Source: an uncultured Oscillospiraceae bacterium
GTDB lineage: Bacteria > Bacillota > Clostridia > UBA1212 > SIG427
Length of the DNA: 19,606 nucleotides
Assembly (NCBI GenBank): GCA_902465325.1
Contig: CABQMV010000022.1
Coordinates: 1 to 19,606, forward strand
Direction: 5' to 3'
This document shows, in pieces, positions 6,422-12,873 of this stretch (positions are counted from its first letter, which is position 1; the number at the start of each line of letters is the position of its first letter). Under the pieces are notes generated by a model. The model was not told the origin of the DNA and did no database searches. It was given only the letters and a program-made list of their open reading frames with translations. The position numbers were made by a program, and so were the translations under genes.

Positions 6422-6868
6422 TCAGAGAATGACGCGGCTCCATTCGCCGTCTTTTGCAAAGCAGTAAAACTCGCTTTTGCCGTCGTCCTCAAACAGCGGG
6501 AGCATTTCCGCCATATCGTGCGCAAGCTCGTAACGCTCGATCTCGTCCCGCTTGACCCAAAACATCCGCCCCTCGTCGGAGGAACGGAGCCTGCCGCGAA
6601 ACCGATCCGCCTTATACAGCAGAATCACATATCGTGCGCCCTCGTCGGTGGGAAATTGCTTGATCCCGCAAAGGCGTGGATTTTCGAGGGTGTATCCCGT
6701 TTCCTCCTTCACCTCGCAGACGACCGATTTTGTGAAGGACTCGCCGGGCTCCACGTGTCCGCCGGGAAAGGCGACGCCTTGCCAGTGCCCGCCGACTCGC
6801 TCCTGCACCAGCACGCTGCCATTGCCGTCGGAAACCATGCACAGCGTCGTAAAAACAGCCTGTTCCAT
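6422..6868 (-). CDS. NUDIX hydrolase
   Basis: A 148-residue NUDIX protein of the MutT/YtkD size class. NUDIX enzymes hydrolyse nucleoside diphosphates linked to another moiety, such as oxidised dNTPs or dinucleotide cofactors, using Mg2+. The Nudix box spans residues 37-59, with Gly 37, Glu 43, Glu 52, Glu 55, Glu 56 and Gly 58 in register. The usual Arg before the first Glu of the RExxEE core is Cys 51 (TGC, one base from the Arg codon CGC). The metal-binding glutamates are intact, so activity may be retained but perhaps altered. It follows the PNPOx-like gene by nine bases and shares promoter C. Pairing with a flavin-type oxidoreductase suggests damage sanitising or cofactor turnover, but the substrate cannot be read from sequence. 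Confidence 0.85.
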   Translation of the reverse strand: MEQAVFTTLCMVSDGNGSVLVQERVGGHWQGVAFPGGHVEPGESFTKSVVCEVKEETGYTLENPRLCGIKQFPTDEGARYVILLYKADRFRGRLRSSDEGRMFWVKRDEIERYELAHDMAEMLPLFEDDGKSEFYCFAKDGEWSRVIL

Positions 6869-6877
6869 AAATGATGC

Positions 6878-7270
6878 TTAAAACTTGACGGTGACCGGTG
6901 CGCTTGTGAAGGAGGAAAACACGGCGGTGGCGTCCGCAAAATACAGCACCTCGGTGTTGTCGTCGGTCGGCGAATACATCGCCTGCAAATTCGGGTAAGC
7001 GTCGAGCATGTGCTTTTTGGCCTCGATACGGTCATCGCGTACAAGTCGGCCGGAAAGCCGCAGCCATTTTTCGCCGTCGAAAGCGCACAGCTCCACAAGC
7101 GGATTTTTTGCGATCTGCTTGGATACCTCTTTGACCTTGCCGGTCTGAATATACAGCTTGCCTTCAAACAGATCGACCGTGCCGAACGGACGCACGCGGG
7201 GCTGACCGTCCTCATTGGTCGCCAGATAATAGGTACCGACCTTCTTCAAAAAATCGTAAACGCTCTGCAT
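6878..7270 (-). CDS. Pyridoxamine 5'-phosphate oxidase family (split-barrel flavin-binding) protein
   Basis: A 130-residue split-barrel protein of the PNPOx-like superfamily (small Clostridial group). Typical features are the start QSVYDFLKKVGTYYLAT, PRVRPFGTVDLFEGKLYI (residues 24-41), the TGKVKEVSKQIAKNP helix and a C-terminal VLYFADATAVF strand. Members bind FMN, FAD or F420, and many act as small flavoproteins of uncertain substrate; true pyridoxine oxidase activity is not implied. The start chosen is the ATG at 7270, eight bases after GGAGG; an upstream in-frame ATG at 7306 lacks this site and lies over the promoter C -10. It is the first gene after promoter C, downstream of the LysR gene, and is followed at nine bases by the NUDIX gene. 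Confidence 0.85.
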   Translation of the reverse strand: MQSVYDFLKKVGTYYLATNEDGQPRVRPFGTVDLFEGKLYIQTGKVKEVSKQIAKNPLVELCAFDGEKWLRLSGRLVRDDRIEAKKHMLDAYPNLQAMYSPTDDNTEVLYFADATAVFSSFTSAPVTVKF

Positions 7271-7301
7271 GACAGAATCCTCCTTGTATGTGATTGATTT
7301 T

Positions 7302-7365
7302 ATCATAGTGCTTCGCTGCCCGAACGGGAAGTCTCGATTGGTTTATCGGTTCTAACCACAGGTTA
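7302..7365 (-). promoter_or_regulatory. Promoter C with LysR-type palindrome, upstream of the PNPOx-NUDIX operon
   Basis: On the minus strand: the palindrome TAACC-TGT-GGTTA (plus 7353-7365), then AGAACCGATAAACC, the box AATCGAGACTTC (plus 7328-7339), 20 bases, and TATGAT (plus 7302-7307). Distances match promoter B base for base up to the box. The TAA stop of the LysR gene is the first three bases of the palindrome, so the regulator's own 3' end carries its presumed operator. Further AACC repeats downstream of the palindrome could be the activation half-sites. Confidence 0.68.
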
Positions 7366-8271
7366 TGACCTGTTCTCGCTTGTAACCTGCCGCACGGCGG
7401 AGAGAAAGCGGGAAAGCATTTTGGTAGGCGTCGGGGAGTGCAGAATCCCGAAAGGAATGGCATAGTCCCACTCGACGGGGAGCACCTTCATCATCGGGTG
7501 GACGCAAGACCATTTCCCGATTACAAGCAATCCCTTTTTCTCACGCTCACACCGGTTAAACGCTTCCATATTGTAAAAATCAAAGGTTTCCAGCGCGATT
7601 TTCGGGTGATGTTCGGTCAAATCGTCCCGAATTTCGTCCATTTGGCGGCTCCAGCTCCGGTGCATGATCATCAGCGTTTCACCGTACAGATCTTCGACCG
7701 TCAGTTTCTCTCTCTGCGCCAGCGGGTGATAGATGGACACGGCAACGCAGATCGGCTCTTTGGAAATTTCAAAACCGTCGCATTCCCGCAGCTTCAGCAT
7801 GGTCTCGTCAAAGATTCCCGCCACCACGTCGATCTTATCGCCAAGATTTTTGAGAATCTCTCTGGCGTTTTCGGGGGTGTTTTCAAAAGGGACAAGCTGA
7901 AAGCTGATGTCCGAGCAATGCTTGTGGATCTGCGGCCACAGATCGGTGAGAAGCTGAGCGGGCGTTATAGGCGAGGTGCCGATGCGGATCAGTTGCTCCT
8001 GCTCAAGCTCCGCGTTTTTTGCGCGCTCCACCGCCTCCCGGCAGTAATCGGTGATGTACCGGGCGTCTTTGTATAGGGATTCACCGGCTTTTGTCAGCGT
8101 CAGGCCCCGGTGCGTCCGGTCAAAGAGCCGTACACCCAAATCGCTTTCCAGCAGATTGATCTGTTTAATCAGCGCGGTGGAAGTGATGTATAAATCCTCA
8201 GCGGCTTTGTTGAAGCTGCCCGCCTCCGCCACACGGATAAAGGACGTAAAATTGATATTATTGATGTTCAT
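7363..8271 (-). CDS. LysR-family transcriptional regulator
   Basis: This 302-residue protein has the classic LysR layout. A winged helix-turn-helix covers about residues 3-62 (FIRVAEAGSFNKAAEDLYI then TALIKQINLLESDLGVRLFDR and the wing TLTKAGESLY). A linker helix follows to about 90, then a periplasmic-binding-protein-like effector domain (about 95-295). LysR proteins are tetrameric regulators that respond to a small molecule and usually bind T-N11-A sites near -65. Exactly such palindromes occur at 6405-6417 and 7353-7365, so it most likely controls the units below it. The start at 8271 is preferred because AGGTGG sits nine bases upstream; a longer frame to 8322 would add 17 residues. The gene overlaps the small HTH gene upstream by 14 bases, indicating co-transcription. 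The effector is unknown. Confidence 0.88.
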   Translation of the reverse strand: MNINNINFTSFIRVAEAGSFNKAAEDLYITSTALIKQINLLESDLGVRLFDRTHRGLTLTKAGESLYKDARYITDYCREAVERAKNAELEQEQLIRIGTSPITPAQLLTDLWPQIHKHCSDISFQLVPFENTPENAREILKNLGDKIDVVAGIFDETMLKLRECDGFEISKEPICVAVSIYHPLAQREKLTVEDLYGETLMIMHRSWSRQMDEIRDDLTEHHPKIALETFDFYNMEAFNRCEREKKGLLVIGKWSCVHPMMKVLPVEWDYAIPFGILHSPTPTKMLSRFLSAVRQVTSENRS

Positions 8272-8470
8272 GACGAACTTCCACCTCGCTTCCCACAGCC
8301 TTTCGGCGCTTTCGTAAATCACAGGGCTTTTTTGCGTCTGCGGGGATCATCCAAGAATGCCCGAAACGCTTCACACCTTCAATTCTGCCGTTTTCGCACA
8401 GCTTCTGAATTCGTCGTTCGGAAATCTGCCATTTTTCCGCAGCTTCTTTTACGGAAATTGCGTCGAGCAT
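8258..8470 (-). CDS. Small excisionase-like helix-turn-helix protein (HTH_17/MerR-type)
   Basis: A 70-residue basic protein. Residues 5-48 form a MerR/excisionase-type DNA-binding domain: ISVKEAAEKWQISERRIQKL for the helix-turn-helix and GRIEGVKRFGHSWMIP for the wing. The Lys/Arg-rich tail lacks an effector domain. Stand-alone proteins of this type are common in Lachnospiraceae and often sit beside regulatory or mobile genes. A strong AGGGGG site seven bases upstream fixes the start. It is the first gene of a bicistron with the LysR gene (14-base overlap) and lies behind a near-consensus promoter. It may be a co-regulator, or simply a device to couple LysR translation; it is not evidence by itself for an integrated element. 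Confidence 0.75.
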   Translation of the reverse strand: MLDAISVKEAAEKWQISERRIQKLCENGRIEGVKRFGHSWMIPADAKKPCDLRKRRKAVGSEVEVRHEHQ

Positions 8471-8500
8471 GAAACATCCCCCTTTTCATTCTATACAGAT

Positions 8501-8529
8501 ATTATATACGGTTAAACGAACTTTTTCAA
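8501..8529 (-). promoter_or_regulatory. Sigma-A promoter of the HTH-LysR operon
   Basis: On the minus strand TTGAAA (plus 8524-8529), 17 bases, TATAAT (plus 8501-8506), ending 30 bases before the HTH start codon. The spacer holds GTTTAACC, which shares the AACC half-site of the presumed LysR palindromes, so weak autoregulation is conceivable. The 132 bases further upstream, to 8661, show no gene or clear structure. Confidence 0.65.
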
Positions 8530-8661
8530 GGCTATTATGATGAAGAAAGTCCGAATAAAGTGTGAACGCCAAAAACTTTGTATGAAGGTTGCAAAATTTT
8601 TAAGCTCATTTTCAGAAATTCACCTCAAGCAGGGGGGTACAGAACGCATCATCTTTCCAAA

Positions 8662-9321
8662 TCAGTGAGGGGAAGTTTCTCTCGTGTACCTTGAAAACCG
8701 AATAGCCTCCTGACCGTCATAGGACTTTGCGATGATATGAGCAAAGCGACGTTGCTGAAAAACATGGATACCCAAGTTGGTATAGGTTCCATCGGCACCG
8801 ATGATGTTTAGGGTGCGCTTCTGCTGCTCTCCGAAGGGCAGCTTCCGCTTAGCGAAGTAGTCCGTTGCTTTCTCGAAGGTGAGCTGCTGATTGAGGGAGC
8901 GGGCATCTTCATAACGGTCACCGCTGGTTTCCTTGATCATATTCAGAATAGCGGTTTCTGATGCAGGCACAGAAGATGCACCCTGCCAGATGTACACACC
9001 TTCCGGACGAACACCCTTGCCGGACAGATAATAGGGTCGTGCAGTTCCTCTCTGGACGTTGAGGACGATTACGGTTTTGCCGTCTATTCCCTCTGTTACA
9101 CACTCAGTAAACATAGTTGCATCCGGGCGAACCACATCCCGGATCATATTAGTGATCCGCAGCATAGTTCCATCGGCACTCTGAACGCCCTGGACACTTC
9201 CGTCATCATTGATTCCAATGTAAATTTTACCGCCATCTGTATTTGCAAAGGCTACCACGGCATATTTCAGGTCATCCGTGTACTCTCTCTTGAATTCAGT
9301 TGTCTTACTTTCCTGTCGCAT
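8662..9321 (-). CDS. Shortened AlbA_2/Schlafen-domain (RecG-like) DNA-binding protein
   Basis: Starting at the ATG at 9321 (GGAGG seven bases upstream), the 219-residue product begins with an AlbA_2 domain: TEFKREYTDDLKYAVVAFAN, then TDGGKIYIGINDDGSV, to about residue 120. Next comes part of the region normally found in ATP-dependent DNA helicase-like or putative DNA-binding proteins of Clostridia, including GKGVRPEGVYIWQGASS and the YTNLGI stretch. Full-length relatives are usually around 450-500 residues with a C-terminal winged helix; here the frame ends soon after the middle domain, in a segment that aligns poorly with the expected strand. It is therefore probably truncated or decaying. 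A longer reading to 9534 would add an implausible Ile-rich N-terminus. Possible roles in phage defence or regulation are family lore, not visible here. Confidence 0.68.
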   Translation of the reverse strand: MRQESKTTEFKREYTDDLKYAVVAFANTDGGKIYIGINDDGSVQGVQSADGTMLRITNMIRDVVRPDATMFTECVTEGIDGKTVIVLNVQRGTARPYYLSGKGVRPEGVYIWQGASSVPASETAILNMIKETSGDRYEDARSLNQQLTFEKATDYFAKRKLPFGEQQKRTLNIIGADGTYTNLGIHVFQQRRFAHIIAKSYDGQEAIRFSRYTRETSPH

Positions 9322-9337
9322 AGAGATACCTCCGTTG

Positions 9338-9385
9338 CTAATAATTATCCTAATCATTATTATAATAATTATTAGAAAAATGCAA
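9338..9385 (-). promoter_or_regulatory. AT-rich palindromic promoter/operator of the AlbA_2 gene
   Basis: Perfect 11-base inverted arms CTAATAATTAT (9338-9348) and ATAATTATTAG (9365-9375) flank a 16-base centre that contains TATAAT on the minus strand (plus 9359-9364). A TTGCAT (plus 9380-9385) stands 15 bases upstream of it, slightly short for a -35. The arms bracket the -10, as expected of an operator, and the AlbA_2 gene itself is a candidate autoregulator. Confidence 0.4.
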
Positions 9386-9990
9386 GCGTATTTTTGCGCC
9401 AATGTTCGACTGATAACGCAAAGGCCGATTACAGATTGTAATGCTACTGAAAAACTTTGCGTCAAGTAGCAGAAATTTTCAATAGGCAAACTTGTTTCTG
9501 CAAAATTGCAGAAATAGTTATTTGGGACTCTCACTTTCGATAATTCGCTTTTGCAAGTCCACTATTACAGAAGCATCTGGCCTTGTAAATGACCCTGAAA
9601 TGACCTTGTAACTAAGGAAACACATGAGGGTAGAAATGAGGGTAGAAGCGAGGGTAGAAGCGAGGGTAGAAGCGAGGGTAGAAACGAGGGTAGAAACGAA
9701 GAAAGAAGCGAAGGAAGAAATGAAGCTATAAACGAAGCTGTAAATGATTCTGTAAATGGTACTGTAAATGGTACTGTAAATGATACTGTAAACTACCAGT
9801 GAATACCGCCTGTTGCTTGGTTCCATCACTTTATCGCCAGTTGGCGGAATAACTGTCGGATTAAATGTCGGTATAAATGTCGAAGTAAGGATATTGTATC
9901 CATTTGATCCTTGATGATCGTATTTCTGTTATCAGGCGAGAACGAAAATGATAGCAAAAAAAGAGCACACAAATCTCCATAGACGAAAAA
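9386..9990. other. About 600 bases without a credible intact gene; decayed accessory sequence
   Basis: Between the AlbA_2 promoter and the terminator at 9985 no convincing intact gene is seen. The stretch holds a 12-base tandem repeat (9626-9793) and open but short frames on both strands created by it. A 103-residue minus frame (9518-9829) has a Tyr/Ile/Ser-rich repetitive first half and a non-repetitive tail with no domain I recognise. On the plus strand the repeat reads as four-residue units (EGRN, EGRS, then DSVN, GTVN). A similar LNVGINVEV pattern reappears after a frame break at about 9845-9890. The repeat style is like the low-complexity linkers of RecG-like proteins, so this may be a wreck of one. 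Confidence 0.45.
9626..9793 (+). repeat. 14-unit 12-bp tandem repeat (minisatellite)
   Basis: Fourteen consecutive 12-base units start with GAGGGTAGAAAT. Units 1-6 are nearly identical (GAGGGTAGAAGC type). Units 7-10 drift (GAAGAAAGAAGC to GAAGCTGTAAAT). Units 11-14 form a second subtype (GRTACTGTAAAT). Because 12 is a multiple of 3 the repeat stays open in several frames; on the plus strand it encodes four-residue repeats. Degenerate units with one-base losses can be traced upstream to about 9585, which breaks the plus frame. Confidence 0.85.
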
Positions 9991-10020
9991 ATCCCCAACT
10001 GCGGTGAAGCAGTTGGGGAT
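9985..10020 (-). terminator. Strong intrinsic terminator
   Basis: On the minus strand ATCCCCAACTGC pairs perfectly over 12 bases with GCAGTTGGGGAT (plus 9991-10002 and 10009-10020) around a six-base loop, followed by six T (plus 9985-9990). It stands just after the gene remnant at 10032-10150 and would also stop transcripts coming through ppdK. Confidence 0.85.
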
Positions 10021-10031
10021 TCATACTTAGG

Positions 10032-10150
10032 TCAGATATACAGGTTTACCTTGATGTCCTCGAACTTATACACTCTGCGGCGGGTGGAGAAGGAGTAGAG
10101 GTACTCTTTCGCATCCTCAACCGTTACCGTGAATGTTCCGAACTTTTGGT
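10032..10150 (-). pseudogene. C-terminal remnant of an unrecognised gene
   Basis: On the minus strand, in a frame different from ppdK, about 38 codons reading WQELRNYQKFGTFTVTV, then EDAKEYLYSFSTRRRVY and KFEDIKVNLYI lead to a TGA at 10034-10032. The stretch has normal protein character (alternating strands and a basic patch) and ends 12 bases before a strong terminator, which is how a genuine gene end looks. There is no start codon or ribosome site, and the frame runs into the 3' end of ppdK, so only the tail of a gene survives. I do not recognise the family. The junction with ppdK near 10150 probably marks a deletion or insertion boundary. Confidence 0.5.
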
Positions 10151-10156
10151 AATTCC

Positions 10157-12787
10157 TTAATTCCTGCCATCCTTGATAGCAGCCTGTGCGGCAGCTAACC
10201 GGGCAATCGGCACACGGAAAGGCGAACAGGAAACATAATTCAGCCCCAACGTATTGCAGAATTCTACAGAAGTAGGATCGCCTCCATGCTCCCCGCAGAT
10301 TCCAAAATGCAGCTTAGGATTCTCAGCCTTGCCCAACTGAATTGCCATTTCCATTAATTTACCCACACCGTTCTGATCCAACCTGGCAAAAGGATCATTT
10401 TCAAAAATCTTGCTTTCATAATACGCTTCAAGGAACTTTCCTGCGTCGTCACGGGAGAAGCCGTATGTCATCTGCGTAAGGTCATTGGTACCGAAGCAGA
10501 AGAAGTCCGCCTCCTTTGCAATCTCATCTGCAGTCAAAGCAGCCCGAGGAATTTCAATCATAGTACCCACTTCATACTTCAGATCACTGCCTGCCGCCGC
10601 AATCTCCGCATCGGCTGTATCTACCACTACCTTCTTTACAAATTTCAATTCCTTGATATCGCCAATCAAGGGAATCATAATCTCAGGGCATACATTCCAA
10701 TCGCTGTGGGCCTTTTTCACATTAATAGCCGCACGGATAACTGCCTTTGTCTGCATTCTGGCAATTTCAGGATACGTCACAGCAAGACGGCAGCCACGGT
10801 GTCCCATCATAGGATTGAACTCATGGAGAGAATCAATAATCGCTTTAATCTGCTCCACCGTCTTTCCCTGCGCATCCGCCAGTTTCTTAATATCCGCCTC
10901 TTCCGTAGGCACAAATTCGTGCAGCGGAGGATCCAGGAATCGAATCGTAACAGGATTTCCCTCCAAAGCCTCGTAGAGAGCTTCAAAGTCGCTTTGCTGT
11001 ACAGGGAGAATTTTATCCAGCGCTGCTTCTCTGGCTTCCACTGTGTCTGCACAAATCATCTCCCGGAAGGCATCAATCCTGTCTCCCTCAAAAAACATAT
11101 GCTCCGTACGGCAAAGGCCAATTCCTTCTGCGCCAAGCTCCCGCGCCTTTCTGGCATCGGAAGGTGTATCCGCATTGGTCCGTACCTTCATCGTTCTATA
11201 TTTGTCAGCCCATTCCATAATCCTGCCAAACTCTCCTGCAATGGTAGCATCCACCGTAGGAATAATGCCGTCATATATATTTCCGGTAGAACCGTCCAAC
11301 GAAATGGCATCGCCCTCATGGAATTCTTTCCCGGCCAACGTAAATTTCTTATTCGCCTCATCCATCGCAATATCACCGCAGCCGGACACACAGCAGGTAC
11401 CCATTCCTCTGGCTACAACCGCCGCATGAGAGGTCATACCTCCGCGCACAGTCAAAATACCCTGGGCGGCCTTCATTCCTTCAATATCCTCAGGAGAGGT
11501 CTCCAGACGAACCAGTACAACCTTCTCGCCCTTGGCAGCCTGACGCTTCGCCTCGTCGGCAGTAAATACAATTTTACCACAGGCCGCTCCCGGAGACGCA
11601 CCCAGCGCCTTGGCCATAGGAACTGCTGCCTTCAAAGCCTTTACATCAAACTGCGGATGCAAAAGTGTATCCAAATTTCGGGGGTCAATCATCGCCACCG
11701 CTTTTTTCTCGGAAATCATTCCCTCATCCACCAAATCACAGGCAATTTTCAAAGCAGCCTGCGCCGTTCTCTTACCATTACGGGTCTGAAGCATATAGAG
11801 CTTTCTGTCCTCAATAGTAAACTCCATATCCTGCATGTCTCTGTAGTGATCCTCCAAGGTATTGCAGATCTTGACAAACTGCTCATAAACCTCAGGCATA
11901 ACCTCTTTCAGCTGGTCAATCTTCTGAGGCGTCCGCACACCGGCTACCACATCCTCTCCCTGGGCGTTCATAAGGAACTCGCCCATCAGATGCTTCTGTC
12001 CGGTAGCAGGATCTCTGGTAAACGCAACACCGGTACCGGAGGTATCGCCCATATTGCCAAAGGCCATCATCTGCACATTAACCGCCGTTCCCCAGGAATA
12101 GGGAATATCATTATCCCGGCGGTATACATTGGCCCTGGGATTATCCCAGGAACGGAATACCGCTTTGATGGCACCCATAAGCTGCTCCTTGGGATCCGTA
12201 GGAAAATCCTCTCCTATTTTAGCCCTGTACTCGGTCTTAAACTGGTCAGCCAGCACCTTGAGATCCTCCGCAGTCAGATCCACATCCTGCGTAATCCCCT
12301 TCTGAGCCTTCATCCGGTCGATCAGCTCCTCAAAGTACTTCTTGCCTACCTCCATAACCACATCAGAATACATCTGAATAAATCTTCTATAGCAGTCCCA
12401 TGCCCAACGGGGATTTCCCGACTTTGCAGCCAGTACCTCCACGACCTCTTCATTAAGACCCAAATTCAATATGGTATCCATCATTCCCGGCATAGAAGCG
12501 CGGGCACCGGAACGTACAGAAACCAGGAGCGGATTCTCCTTGTCTCCAAATTTCTTCCCGGTAATTTCTTCCATTTCGGAAATAGCGTTCATAATCTGGC
12601 CCATAATCTCGTCATTGATTTTTCTGCCGTCCTCATAATACTGCGTACACGCTTCTGTTGTAATAGTAAAGCCCTGCGGTACGGGAAGACCCAGATTGGT
12701 CATTTCGGCAAGATTCGCACCCTTGCCGCCCAGCAGATTCCGCATATCCGCATTTCCTTCTTTAAACTGATAAACAAACTTTGTCAT
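10157..12787 (-). CDS. ppdK: Pyruvate, phosphate dikinase
   Basis: This 876-residue enzyme interconverts pyruvate + ATP + Pi with phosphoenolpyruvate + AMP + PPi. In fermentative Clostridia it often runs as a glycolytic, PPi-using step. The N-terminal ATP-grasp region begins KFVYQFKEGNADMRNLLGGK. The swivelling phosphohistidine domain carries GGMTSHAAVVARGMG with catalytic His 454. The C-terminal PEP-binding barrel has GLCRTEHMFF (557-566), GTNDLTQMT (766-774) and the acid/base Cys 831 in GICGEHGG. In the well-studied Clostridium symbiosum enzyme the equivalents are His 455 and Cys 831, so length and spacing are canonical. A GGGAGG site seven bases before the ATG supports the start. It lies 86 bases downstream of glyS and may have its own promoter in that gap, although none is convincing. 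Confidence 0.97.
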   Translation of the reverse strand: MTKFVYQFKEGNADMRNLLGGKGANLAEMTNLGLPVPQGFTITTEACTQYYEDGRKINDEIMGQIMNAISEMEEITGKKFGDKENPLLVSVRSGARASMPGMMDTILNLGLNEEVVEVLAAKSGNPRWAWDCYRRFIQMYSDVVMEVGKKYFEELIDRMKAQKGITQDVDLTAEDLKVLADQFKTEYRAKIGEDFPTDPKEQLMGAIKAVFRSWDNPRANVYRRDNDIPYSWGTAVNVQMMAFGNMGDTSGTGVAFTRDPATGQKHLMGEFLMNAQGEDVVAGVRTPQKIDQLKEVMPEVYEQFVKICNTLEDHYRDMQDMEFTIEDRKLYMLQTRNGKRTAQAALKIACDLVDEGMISEKKAVAMIDPRNLDTLLHPQFDVKALKAAVPMAKALGASPGAACGKIVFTADEAKRQAAKGEKVVLVRLETSPEDIEGMKAAQGILTVRGGMTSHAAVVARGMGTCCVSGCGDIAMDEANKKFTLAGKEFHEGDAISLDGSTGNIYDGIIPTVDATIAGEFGRIMEWADKYRTMKVRTNADTPSDARKARELGAEGIGLCRTEHMFFEGDRIDAFREMICADTVEAREAALDKILPVQQSDFEALYEALEGNPVTIRFLDPPLHEFVPTEEADIKKLADAQGKTVEQIKAIIDSLHEFNPMMGHRGCRLAVTYPEIARMQTKAVIRAAINVKKAHSDWNVCPEIMIPLIGDIKELKFVKKVVVDTADAEIAAAGSDLKYEVGTMIEIPRAALTADEIAKEADFFCFGTNDLTQMTYGFSRDDAGKFLEAYYESKIFENDPFARLDQNGVGKLMEMAIQLGKAENPKLHFGICGEHGGDPTSVEFCNTLGLNYVSCSPFRVPIARLAAAQAAIKDGRN

Positions 12788-12873
12788 CTGTCACCCTCCC
12801 AAAAAAATTTCACATCATACAAAACAAATGATCGCTAACTGTATTTCCGCAGCAAAACGCCGCGCTCAAAACC

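Noticed and set aside
8258..8470. Excisionase of an integrated element
   Set aside because: No integrase, attachment-site repeats or other phage or conjugative genes are present in the window; the protein overlaps a LysR gene instead.
9322..9534. Upstream extension of the AlbA_2 protein to 9534
   Set aside because: It reads through the palindromic promoter and yields an Ile-rich, non-conserved N-terminus; GGAGG before 9321 fixes the start.
9626..9793. CRISPR array
   Set aside because: The 12-base units are directly adjacent without spacers, so this is a tandem repeat.
9518..9829. Minus-strand open frame of 103 codons across the tandem repeat
   Set aside because: Its first half is only the repeat read in a third frame (Tyr/Ile/Ser and Ser/Thr/Leu runs), it has no clear ribosome site, and no domain is recognisable; the non-repetitive tail is too short to call.
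10706..12838. Very long plus-strand open frame antisense to ppdK
   Set aside because: It is a mirror frame of a strongly conserved gene; its translation is Arg/His/Leu-rich without domain character and it has no ribosome site.
12788..12873. Terminator or promoter between glyS and ppdK
   Set aside because: A short GC-rich stem (CGCGGC/GCTGCG) lacks a following T-run, and a TATGAT has no partner -35; both are too weak to call.
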